DNA from: Hofstenia miamia
Taxonomy: Eukaryota > Xenacoelomorpha > Acoela
DNA length: 64,000 nucleotides
Reading direction: 5' to 3'
NCBI GenBank assembly: GCA_004352715.1
Contig: SCFE01000036.1
Location: 1,897,002 to 1,961,001 of the forward strand
Shown here: in pieces, positions 1 through 11,032 of the stretch
Layout: each line of letters opens with the position of its first letter
Numbering within the stretch: the stretch's first letter is position 1
Notes under the pieces: model-generated
The model's database searches: none
Told to the model about the DNA's origin: nothing
The model's input: only the letters and a program-made list of their open reading frames with translations
Position numbers and translations under genes: made by a program

Positions 1-2239
1 ACATTGGCCGTCTGTGTATCTCTGACGTCATTGGAACATATTCTCTTTTGTTATAATATTTGCTGGCAAATACATTTGTTTGTAGTCTATTGTTTAAAAT
101 GTAGCCAATTTTTTTGTGCATATACGTTTTTGGAATTACATAATTAATAAGTCAAAAATCCCATGAGATTAGAATTGTTTGCAGTCTATTGTTTAAAATG
201 TAACTAATTTGTTTACTTGCTTATTTACGTGGCCTAATTTAGTTTACATACTTGTTTTTTATTAACAATCATGACATATAATGATATTGATATATATTGA
301 TATATATTTTGTGATAAACTAAACAGTTTGAAAATTATTTATAGCATAAAATCAAGAGAACATATACAATCTAAATATCAACGAAACAAAGAAAGCGCAA
401 TAAGAAAAAGAAACATCTTTAAATGAAATTATAGGAATTGGATCTGACGGCGAATATTTTTCAATCAACAATTCAGAAGATGTTCAGCAATCCAATTCAC
501 ACATAACTCTCACACAGCAGCTTTCATTGCTATCATTACTAACATTTGTAGCATATGTCTGCCTGCTTTTGATTTGTGTAAACGTTCAGGACTTGTCAAA
601 CATCATACTGTCAATGATTAGAGATGTGAAGGTTCAGGACTACCACCTCGTTCACTTGGAAAAACGCCTGTATTTCCCTCACTTTCTGATATTGAAATNC
701 AAACAAAAATATTTTGTTTTATTTTATATACTTAGTTTTTGTTAATGTATGTTACTTGCTTATTTATGTGGCTAATTTAGTTTACATACTTGTTTTTTTA
801 TTAATATACATGACATTTGAAATACCACACTAATTTAGTTTACATACTTATTTTACATACTTGTTATTTTTATTAACATACATGATATTGGAAATACCAC
901 ATTAATTTAGTTTATATGTTTATTTTACATACTTGTTTTATTTAGTAACATTTAATAACAAATGTTTGAATCAGAAAGATAATAATACTTGTTAAAAGCG
1001 TAATGCCTTATTTCGGTAATAAAGCAAAATAATTTTTCGGAACTAGTTTACATGGGTTTTCCACTTTATACATTTTTCCTTTCGGTGATTTGTTTTGTCC
1101 TTTCGAAAAAAAATATTTTCCTTTTGGTGATTTGTTTTGTCCTTTAAAAAAAATATTTTCCTTTTGGTGATTTGTTTTGTCCTTTCAAAAAAAATTACTT
1201 GCCTTTGGGATATTTAATTTAAATATAAATTTTAAGACATTCTACAAATCAATGAATGTTAATTACTTGAAGTTGTATCATAGCTTTTGAATTTTAAAAT
1301 AAAAACTTTATACTTATTGAAAAAGTGTTAATGTTCACATTTCTCTTCAGTCAATGAGAAAATTTTGATAATCGCAAATGAATACATAACGCCATTTAAA
1401 AACGAATCAATTAGATGTCATGAAACTCACAAAACATTTTTAATTACGAAAAGACTAACAAATTTTCATAAAACAAATACATTAACGCAAAAATGATTAA
1501 ATTGATTGATTTTACAAAACACATAGTCGTACACAGTTTGCATGAAAAGAAGCTAATTTTTTAGTTGAAAATGAATATCAGAGCTATATAAAATAAATTT
1601 AAGTATACATATAATACTTAAAACTTAATTTAATTAAAATATACTTGTAATTGTTTATGAGATTATAAAAACACAACAGCAATCGTTAAATGAGTTAAAC
1701 TACATTTTGTATATTAGGTGTCAAAACAACTTTGGAACGTTTTCTAAATATAGAAATAAATAGCTTAAATTACTATTATCAGAAGCAGATAAAATGAAAT
1801 AAAAACTTCTTCAAGGCGATTTACTCGTTGTATTCAAATATAAAATTTATATCTCGCAATATGCAATTAGGAATACCGGATTTTAACTCAATTTTCCTAA
1901 TAAATGTTTTAAAATCATATAGAGATTGAGAATTTTTAAAAATAAATCTGATTTTGTTAGAGTTTCAAAGACATAGCATTGGAGAGAATGCCAATATATT
2001 TTGGATTTCGAAGCATTTTTCTACTATTTGAGAATCTAAAATATGTATATTTATTACTAGATTTAGCTTCATATTTTGATGTATTGCAATAAGTTTAATA
2101 CATCTGAAGTGTTTCCTTTTGTTATGGTTTCACTAGTATATGTTTTAACACAATTGACAAATATTCGTTTTGCATAACGTTTTGACTTTGCAAACACCTC
2201 AAATTTACATTTCTAAATGTATAGATCTCGAAATTATAT
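1..2239 (+). repeat. Foldback-like element, copy A (left arm)
   Basis: Bases 1-1110 reappear inverted at 7733-8253. Bases about 1040-2239 reappear in direct orientation at about 5300-6505. The first 200 bases reappear at 3571-3780. A unit of about 40 bases (core GGTGATTTGTTTTGTCC followed by an A run) is repeated three times at 1078-1195. This layout of long inverted ends with internal tandem repeats is that of foldback-type DNA transposons (inference). Around 440-690 there is a somewhat protein-like stretch, broken in every frame, that I do not recognise. The copy runs into the assembly gap, and one N lies at 699. Confidence 0.6.
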
Positions 2240-3239
2240 NNNNNNNNNNNNNNNNNNNNNNNNNNNNNNNNNNNNNNNNNNNNNNNNNNNNNNNNNNNNN
2301 NNNNNNNNNNNNNNNNNNNNNNNNNNNNNNNNNNNNNNNNNNNNNNNNNNNNNNNNNNNNNNNNNNNNNNNNNNNNNNNNNNNNNNNNNNNNNNNNNNNN
2401 NNNNNNNNNNNNNNNNNNNNNNNNNNNNNNNNNNNNNNNNNNNNNNNNNNNNNNNNNNNNNNNNNNNNNNNNNNNNNNNNNNNNNNNNNNNNNNNNNNNN
2501 NNNNNNNNNNNNNNNNNNNNNNNNNNNNNNNNNNNNNNNNNNNNNNNNNNNNNNNNNNNNNNNNNNNNNNNNNNNNNNNNNNNNNNNNNNNNNNNNNNNN
2601 NNNNNNNNNNNNNNNNNNNNNNNNNNNNNNNNNNNNNNNNNNNNNNNNNNNNNNNNNNNNNNNNNNNNNNNNNNNNNNNNNNNNNNNNNNNNNNNNNNNN
2701 NNNNNNNNNNNNNNNNNNNNNNNNNNNNNNNNNNNNNNNNNNNNNNNNNNNNNNNNNNNNNNNNNNNNNNNNNNNNNNNNNNNNNNNNNNNNNNNNNNNN
2801 NNNNNNNNNNNNNNNNNNNNNNNNNNNNNNNNNNNNNNNNNNNNNNNNNNNNNNNNNNNNNNNNNNNNNNNNNNNNNNNNNNNNNNNNNNNNNNNNNNNN
2901 NNNNNNNNNNNNNNNNNNNNNNNNNNNNNNNNNNNNNNNNNNNNNNNNNNNNNNNNNNNNNNNNNNNNNNNNNNNNNNNNNNNNNNNNNNNNNNNNNNNN
3001 NNNNNNNNNNNNNNNNNNNNNNNNNNNNNNNNNNNNNNNNNNNNNNNNNNNNNNNNNNNNNNNNNNNNNNNNNNNNNNNNNNNNNNNNNNNNNNNNNNNN
3101 NNNNNNNNNNNNNNNNNNNNNNNNNNNNNNNNNNNNNNNNNNNNNNNNNNNNNNNNNNNNNNNNNNNNNNNNNNNNNNNNNNNNNNNNNNNNNNNNNNNN
3201 NNNNNNNNNNNNNNNNNNNNNNNNNNNNNNNNNNNNNNN
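2240..3239. other. Assembly gap
   Basis: This is an unbroken run of about 1000 N. Reading frames that cross it have no meaning. Confidence 0.99.
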
Positions 3240-3314
3240 CACAGAGAGAAAAATGAACGAAGGAAATTAGTGACAGGAGGAACAGGTACATAAAGGGAAA
3301 ATATCGCATTTTTA

Positions 3315-3512
3315 ATGAAGACTATGTTGAGATACGGAAGAAAGAAGGAAAGAGAGGAGCTGACTTTTGAAAATATGAGGGTTAGACCAGAGATCAATTT
3401 CCAGATTAGAGGTAATGAAGTTAGCAAGAGGGATTATGCGGAAGACATAATTGTGAGAACAAATAGCTTTATTAATGCAAGGGAGTTGAAACAAGACATA
3501 AGAGTAGTATGA
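3315..3512 (+). CDS. Unrecognised short reading frame after the gap
   Basis: A 65-codon frame begins with ATG soon after the gap. Its product is strongly charged and rich in Arg, Lys and Glu. Base composition here is less AT-rich than the surroundings, and the purine-rich stretch starts right at the gap edge (3240), so the frame may be the 3' part of a longer gene hidden in the Ns. It ends about 60 bases before a repeat copy (3571), so it could be the internal gene of the neighbouring repeat element. I recognise no domain, and chance is possible. Confidence 0.2.
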   Translation: MKTMLRYGRKKEREELTFENMRVRPEINFQIRGNEVSKRDYAEDIIVRTNSFINARELKQDIRVV

Positions 3513-3570
3513 ATTGGGTCGTACGGAAACGCAATTTCAACTTTTGTGACCTGGCAGGGAATGATGTAAT

Positions 3571-3780
3571 TGTGTACTTTGACCGTCTGAGTATCTCTGA
3601 CGTCATTGGAACATATTCTAATTTGTTATAATATTTGTTGGCAAACACATTTGTTTGTAGTCTGTTGTATAAAATGTAACAAATTTTTTTAGAGGTTGAG
3701 GAATTTTGAAAATCTCATGAGATTGTTTGCAGTCTATTGTTCAAAATGTAACATTTTTCTATTCATATTACATAATTTTA
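3571..3780 (+). repeat. Foldback-like element, copy B (left end only)
   Basis: This is closely similar to bases 1-210, sharing strings such as CTGACGTCATTGGAACATA. It pairs as an inverted repeat with 8090-8253. A complete element could therefore span about 3580-8253 with copy B as its left end and copy D as its right end. Confidence 0.6.
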
Positions 3781-5229
3781 AAATACCGTTGACATTCTAT
3801 CTATCAAAAAATTTACCTTTTTGGGAATTGTATTTTATTTCAATTTTCTTTGATAACAATAGTAACTAACAATTATTTTCAAACATTGAGAAAAAGACCT
3901 GTTTCACATACAACATTTCAATTGCAGAAATAAAAACTTTTTTATTCGATAAATATTTTCAAGTAAAAATAATTTTTAAAATATAAATACATGCTTTCAC
4001 AGACGCATACTCTCACCATACAGAGAAAACGAACATTTATAAATAATAAATTTATTTACAAAGAAAATATAAAATGCACTAATAAATGATAAAGTTCATA
4101 TAGTGAATTTCATCTACAGTTGAATGAACAATGATAATATTCATCAAGACTTCATTGTTGAATGGTGAAGAAAGATACAGAGGAATATTCCCAGATAGAC
4201 GTTCTTCTTTTAATAATGTTAGTTGATGATGCTAAAACATTCAATTAGTACAATAAAAACAGAAATTAAAATAGTGACAACAGTTTTTAATGTTTACATA
4301 CACAACAAACAGCAATAATGGAAAACAATTGTAACAATGAAAAACAATATATATTATTATAATGTAAAAGAATGCTTACCAAATAATTTTGTAGTTTTAT
4401 CACAGCATTGTTCTACAAAGTGGCACATCATGATTTTCACAGATAGTGTCTAAATTAATGGTTAATAAACAAGTCATTATTAAAAACGAGATGATGTTCA
4501 CAATCAAAAACACATGACAATTAACAATTAAGTGTGCAGCAAAACAAACGACGTTTTATTTACAACAAAACATTCATACAAACTGTCATAACAGAGTATT
4601 TACAAAACAGTGGTAGTCCATCTAAAATAAACATTACTGTCTTTATTGAAATGTGTGAGACATTTTTATACAAAATCTATTTTCCAAGTGCAATGAATGA
4701 TCTAAATTGATAATGTAAAATTTTAAACAAAAGACATATATACCCCCACTGTGTATAATCTATTTTTCACAATGTTTGCTTTCATTTTTAATTCATTTGA
4801 ATTGTGAAACCTAAAGACATATTAAAATGATAAATAAAACAATTATTTTTATATACCAAATGGGAATTGAATTTGTCATTTCAAAACTGTGTAATGTGAT
4901 AATTTATTTGAGATTATGTTGAAGGGAATAAAACACTGCATGTTCTGAACAAATACAGTTGTACTTTTCAAGCATGGCGTTGGAACGAAACACATATTCA
5001 AGTGGATTCAAGTGGACGAGGTAATAAATCAAAGAGGCTTTACTTGATATGCAGATGAAATATATTGTTTCAATTACAGAGACAATCTTCAATTGTGTAC
5101 AGCAAAACTAAACACATTGTTATTAATACAAATTACTTACTTATACTACCATTATTGAGAGGACTTGAAGGAATATGGAGGCTTTTCAAACACCATTGAT
5201 TAGAGGCATATAGCAGACTTCCTTTTCCA
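3781..5229. other. AT-rich interval, no gene seen
   Basis: Stop codons are frequent in all frames and no conserved protein piece was recognised. It lies inside the possible foldback element between copies B and C and is not obviously repeated elsewhere in the window. Confidence 0.5.
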
Positions 5230-6520
5230 ATGTTTTTTTTCATTTTGACTTACATTCCTTTTCCAACGTTTTTCACTTTTGTGACTTATTTTTACAAATT
5301 TATAGACTTTTACATGGGTTTTCCACTTTATACATTTTTCCTTTTGGTGATTTGTTTTGTCCTTTCGAAAAAAAATATTTTCCTTTTGGTGATTTGTTTT
5401 GTCCTTTCAAAAAAAATATTTTTCCTTTTGGTGATTTGTTTTGTCCTTTTGAAAAAAATTACTTGCCTTTGGGATATTTAATTTAAATATAAATTTTAAG
5501 ACATTCTACAAATCAATGAATGTTAATTACTTGAAGTTGTATCATAGCTTTTGAATTTTAAAATAAAAACTTTATACTTATTGAGAAAGTGTTAATATTC
5601 ACATTTCTCTTCAGTCAATGAGAAAATTTTGATAATCGCAAATGAATACATAACGCCATTTAAAAACGAATCAATTAGATGTCATGAAACTCACAAAACA
5701 TTTTTAATTACGAAAAGACTAACAAATTTTCATAAAAAACTACATTAACGCAAAAATGATTAAATTGATTGATTTTACAAAACACATAGTCATACACAGT
5801 TTGCATGAAAAGAAGCAAATTTTTTAATTGAAAATGAATATCAGAGCTATATAAAATAAATTTAAGTATACATATAGTACTTAAAACTTAATTTAATTAA
5901 AATATACTTGTAATTGTTTATGAGATTATAAAAACACAACAGCAATCATTAAATGATTTAAACTACATTTTGTATATTAGGTGTCAAAACAACTTTGGAA
6001 CATTTTCTAAATATAGAAATAACTATGGCATAAATTACAATTATAGAAACTAAATAGCTTAAATAAATACTTATTCAAGGCGGCTTACTCATTGTATTCA
6101 AATATAAAATTTATATCTCGCAATATGCAATTAGGAATACCGGATTTTAACTCAATTTTCCTAATAAATGTTTTAAAATCATATAGAGATTGAGAATTTT
6201 TAAAAATAAATCTGATTTTGTTAGAGTTTCAAAGACATAGCATTGGAGAGAATGCCAATATATTTTGGATTTCCAAGCATTTTTCTACTATTTGAGAGTC
6301 TAAAATATGTATATTTATTACTAGATTTAGCTTCAGATTTTGATGTATTGCTATAAGTTTAATACATCTGAAGTGTTTCCTTTTGTTATGGTTTCACTAG
6401 TATATGTTTTAACACAATTGACAAATATTCGTTTTGCATAACGTTTTGACTTTGCATACACCTCAAATTTACATTTCTAAATGTATAGATCTCGAAATTA
6501 TATTCTAAAAAATCGCTAAT
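5230..6520 (+). repeat. Foldback-like element, copy C with minisatellite
   Basis: This is a near-identical direct copy of about 1040-2239. It opens with three tandem copies of the roughly 40-base unit with core GGTGATTTGTTTTGTCC at 5338-5460, and then the same AT-rich sequence. It differs from copy A by scattered substitutions and a short rearrangement near 6020-6070. The minus-strand frame at 6386-6619 lies at its end and is not a recognised protein. Confidence 0.65.
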
Positions 6521-7721
6521 AATCAAAATATGTGAAAGAAAAATTTGTAATGTTTTAAGTTTTGTTTTTGCATTTATTTTCTCTATGAAGCTTTCAGAAT
6601 GATGTGTCATTAGAAGCAATTCCCTTTAATAAAATATATTTTCATCAAGTCTAATACAAATTTTTGTTAGCAAAGATATTAAATGTGTGAAATTTGTATA
6701 TTATTTTCTAATCACATCAAACAAAGTTAGTAATATTAACTTTTCAAAATACAAAAATAACTTACATTATTGAATGAATTCACCACTTGAATCATTGTGA
6801 AAACTGAATAATGTGTTAAGATGAAGATATCTTTATGTCATAGGCATTGAACGAAATGCAAACTTCATGACAGTTTTAGTATAAACTTTAAAAAAGGAGA
6901 AAGAAAAACGTGCATACCCGTAAATTCGACAATTCCTTGTTGTATATTCAGAGTTTTTTGTATTTCGATGCGTTAATGGTTTTGTTTTTATGTGTTTTAT
7001 TCAATATCGCACGTAAATACCCATCTTAAGTCATTCTACAAATTACACTATGTAGTTGAACGATAAATTTTACTATTTGCTGAAAAGATTACGCAATATA
7101 TAGAATACACATTAATAAACATCGTTTGAAAAGATAATTTCTATTGCTAATTTATATCCTCCCGTACATAAAGTTAATTCTTTCAACATTTAAGTTTGTA
7201 ATAAATGAAAGTTATGTATGAATGTACTGACAAACTCTGCAGAGAAACATTTTTAATTTGTAAAGACGCTCATGTTAAGACTTTTATTAAATGTTTAAGA
7301 AAGCTATATGTATATATACATACAATATAAGTTCTGTTAAATATAAAACAAATTCTGGGTAATAACAAGAATTTATGAAATTTTATACTAATGCTATTAT
7401 TCAGTGTATATAACAAGTTCATTAACAAAAAATATATGATTATTTCAATATACTAGTCCTTTCAATGGTCTAAAACTACAAACGTACACTTTAAAATTAT
7501 TTCTAGTTTGGCTATGTAATGCATGAATATTCACATCTTTAGTGAACCCTCTTCATTATTCATGAATTAATTGCGGGCAATGACTCATCAATTAGCACAC
7601 GTTAATATATTTTTATACATGTATGCGAACGCTTTTTGCTGAAATTGCAAAAGCAAGTTTCAGCAAAAATTTTTTTGTGACTGATTACTTAATCTGTCAC
7701 CAAAAAAAGCATTCGCATCAT
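6521..7721. other. AT-rich interval, no gene seen
   Basis: No coding similarity or RNA gene was recognised. It forms the part of the presumed element between copy C and the inverted right end. Confidence 0.5.
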
Positions 7722-8253
7722 CAAAAGGAAAATATTTTTTTGAAAGGACCAAAACAAATCACCAAAAGGAAAATATTTTTTTCGAAAGGACAAAACAAAT
7801 CACCAAAAGGAAAAAATGTATAAAGTGGAAAACCCATGTAAACTACTTCCGAAAAATTATTTTGCTTTATTATCGAAATAAGGCATTACGCTTTTAACAA
7901 TTATTATTATCTCTCTCATTCAAACATTTGTTATTAAATTTTACTAAATAAAACAAGTATGTAAAATAAACATATAAACTAAATTATTGTGGTATTTCAA
8001 ATATCATGTATATTAATAAAAAAACAAGTATGTAAACTAAATTAGGCCACGTAAATAAGCAAGTAAACAAATTAGTTACATTTTAAACAATAGACTGCAA
8101 ACAATTCTAATCTCATGGGATTTTTGACTTATTAATTATGTAATTCCAAAAACGTATATGCACAAAAAAATTGGCTACATTTTAAACAATAGACTACAAA
8201 CAAATGTATTTGCCAACAAATATTACAACTAAACAGAATATATTCCAATGACN
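7722..8253 (-). repeat. Foldback-like element, copy D (inverted right end)
   Basis: This reads on the minus strand as bases 1 to about 1110, with internal deletions. It starts with two and a half inverted copies of the 40-base unit and ends with the complement of the CATTGGAA end. An N at 8253 and a (TA)n run follow directly, so the true end and any target duplication are lost. Confidence 0.65.

Positions 8254-8286
<33 letters not shown>
8254..8286. repeat. (TA)n microsatellite
   Basis: A run of TA dinucleotides follows an ambiguous base. Similar runs occur at about 17385-17510, 18787-18822, 21718-21995 (across a gap), 57210-57250 and 60183-60208. Confidence 0.9.
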
Positions 8287-8288
<2 letters not shown>

Positions 8289-8439
8289 AAACGCTATAAA
8301 ATTAGCACGATAACAAGAGGAATCAAGTAAGAAATAAAAGAAAATCAGCTTATTTACAAACGATTTTCATAGCAGAAGTTCATTTAAATGTATTACCATT
8401 ATTAAAACAAGTAAAAAAATCTCCAATGAAATTCATTTT

Positions 8440-9650
8440 GTTTTCCGAAAAAATTTGAGTAGAGCATAAAACGTTGAGGAATTATTGATGCTGTTATTCA
8501 TAGAAGTAAAGGATATCTCATACTTCTTACATTGATCGAATAAATCTAGTCGTCTTGCGTGACATTGTGGACATCTTAATACAATATGGTCAATGTTTTC
8601 AACCTAATGACATCGTTTGTTACTACAGAATGGTGAGACACCTGATATTTTACTTAGATGGTGATTTTAAAAATTATGACCCGTCAGAGCTTGAGTGAGG
8701 GTTGATTCAATCCCTATAGGAAAATGTGAGTATGCCTCGTAATCAAACTTAAACTTTGAGTTTTGATATTGCCTGCGTAATATTTCCAAGTCGGCATGTC
8801 GTTTTAGAGGTTTCCCTTCAGCAAGAGCTGATAATTAGTCGACAATGTCGAATTCTCCAGAAAGAGAAAGTAACTCTTTCGTGCCTGTGTTGCTGAAGGC
8901 TTTGCATATTCTTATATTACATAATCCTTGTAATGATCTCAGGGATTTCTGATTTGATTTCTTAGTGAAAGCACTCTTCCAGATTTTCACGCCATAACCT
9001 ATTTTAGGAATAATAACTTGATGATATATTTTCCTAAGATTGATAGAGCCTGCACCAAAAGTCCTACGGCTTATCAGCGAAATGGTTTTTACGTATTTCT
9101 GAATAGATTCGTATTTGTTCTTTATATGTCGACTGAATTTAAGTTTGGAGTCTAATGTCAATCCTAGAATTGTAACGTCAGACTAGGTTATTAGATTATT
9201 GCCACTTTTAATACAACTGACAGCATCTGTAAAATGACAGGATTGAGTTTTATCCATATTCAAAGTTAGACCTTGGGTACTGGCCCACTCATGAAGACTT
9301 TCAGCTGCCTCTTCAGCCATAGTTCGTAGTTATGGGATCATCTTCTGTGAGCATCATAGTTAGGTCGTCAGCATATCCAATGGCGTTACATTTTTCATCA
9401 CGTATTGAGAGCCTCATCTACTAAAATATTCCAGAGCAGTGGGCTAAGGATACCTCCTTGTGGGGTTCTAAAATTCGGTGTAGCGCTTATATCCAGATAC
9501 TATTTATTCATGACTTCATGAGGGCAAAGAAGGCTTTCAATGATTGCTATGATGTAAGGAGGATTATAGGGTTGTCTTCTCTTTAGATTCGTAATTATAA
9601 TTCGAGGAGGAGCCTTATCGAATGCCGCTAAAGTAATAGTATTGTGTGTT
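8440..9650 (-). pseudogene. LINE reverse transcriptase remnant
   Basis: Read on the minus strand, broken frames give the order of a non-LTR reverse transcriptase. An AFDKA piece (motif A) lies near 9610-9635. TPQGGILSPLLW (motif B) lies near 9445-9470. GYADDL, holding the two catalytic aspartates, lies at about 9361-9378. The thumb and C-terminal part is at 8835-9161 and opens TLDSKLKFSRHIK. Frameshifts and stops between these pieces show it is dead. The GTPQGG and YADDL style resembles Jockey/R1/I-type elements (family assignment inferred). Confidence 0.8.
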
Positions 9651-10229
9651 GTTGCATCAGATAGTCAAAAATGCCCTCCGACGTTCATACCTTAAAACGG
9701 CAAGATAACAGCTGACATACATATTGCCCTACTGACCAAACTTGTGCTTCCCTGGATTCGCCTTACTTATACGAATAGTAATTACGTCTGGTAGCAAAAT
9801 GAGGAACTTGTCACACAGCCATTTTTGGAATTCAACAAGGCATCTTTCTGGGAGAAAGATTTTAACTGGACCTCAACCGTTTGGACTATAATATATAAGC
9901 TTGGTTAGATAAGGAGGCCTGTAATAAACCCAATGGATCGGTAGTTTCTCTGAAGTCATTTGTAAAGAGGGCTTGATCTAAGATGCATAGTTTCGTTATC
10001 AAGAGGACATGCCCAAGTCTTCGTCATTATCTACAAGCTGTTGTAGAGAAGGCCGGCGGAATTTTTGTATCAAAACATGCCTCTTTTATCAAGTTATTGA
10101 CGTTGGCAAGTAAATACTATAATCTAACAAATTCAAAACTCTCAAAAAATTTATACAAGCAATTGCTGTCTATTCATTAATAATACCGTATTGGGTATGA
10201 TGGCAAAAATGCTTATGGAAGCATTCATA

Positions 10230-10860
10230 CATTTGATTGGTTAGTAAACTGTAGAATATGAAAATATGTGTTGGGCTAAAATTAATAGCATGATAATTAA
10301 TGAAAAGAAATCAAAACATAAAATTCAGCTTAAACTAACGATCACACTGTAGATGCAGTAATAAAAAAGTGAAATTCTCAAGTGTTGATATCAATATACT
10401 GGGAATTATTTTCCAAAGTGATATGTCTTTTCCAATTCACGGATCAACACTCTGTTCAGCACTTAACCATCTTAGTTACATGTTTCTGGATTTAAAGTTT
10501 AATAACTACAATCAAAAGGAATGTGATAAAGTTCTTGAAGCAATTGCATTGTCGAAAATAAAGTATGAAATTTCAATGTATGATTCTCAATAATATTCAA
10601 AAATATCTCAACAAAAGTTATCATCGTAAATTTACATCCACGAAATATATCTATGAAATACACAAAGAAGACCTAAAGCACTTGAGACGTATTCTCAACA
10701 ATCATAAACACCCACTTTAACCATATATTAAACGTAATTGTTGTGATAGATATGAATTAAGAAGAAGACAAATGTTCATTCAACCAAAGCTGCATACACA
10801 AGCATTTCGAAAATCATTTGTAAATAGAATTTTATTTGAGTATCAGTTTTAGTATTTGAT
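10230..10860 (+). pseudogene. LINE ORF2 C-terminal remnant
   Basis: The plus strand gives WAKINSMIINEKKSKHKI near 10268-10320, the usual piece after the catalytic loop. The frame 10369-10593 has an ILGIIFQSDMSF segment matching the LGV...S.L.F motif and a SKIKYEISMYDSQ segment. A final arginine-rich piece ending FVNRILFEYQ lies near 10765-10850. At least two frameshifts separate them. It lies tail to tail with the 3' end of SCFD1. The frame 9983-10180 upstream was not recognised. Confidence 0.6.
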
Positions 10861-11032
10861 TGGTGCTTCACTTATTTGTGGTTTGTATTTAGCCATGCAT
10901 AAATATATGATTTACTTATTTTTATTTTATATTCGAAAATAGTGTCTTATTCCATGAAAGTTAAAAATATAACGAGTTGTAGAATGAAAATAATAAAACA
11001 TATACAATTATTTATTTAACTAATTACACAAT

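Noticed and set aside
2122-3427. Several reading frames of 345-397 codons on both strands
   Set aside because: They are mostly runs of N across the assembly gap and have no coding content.
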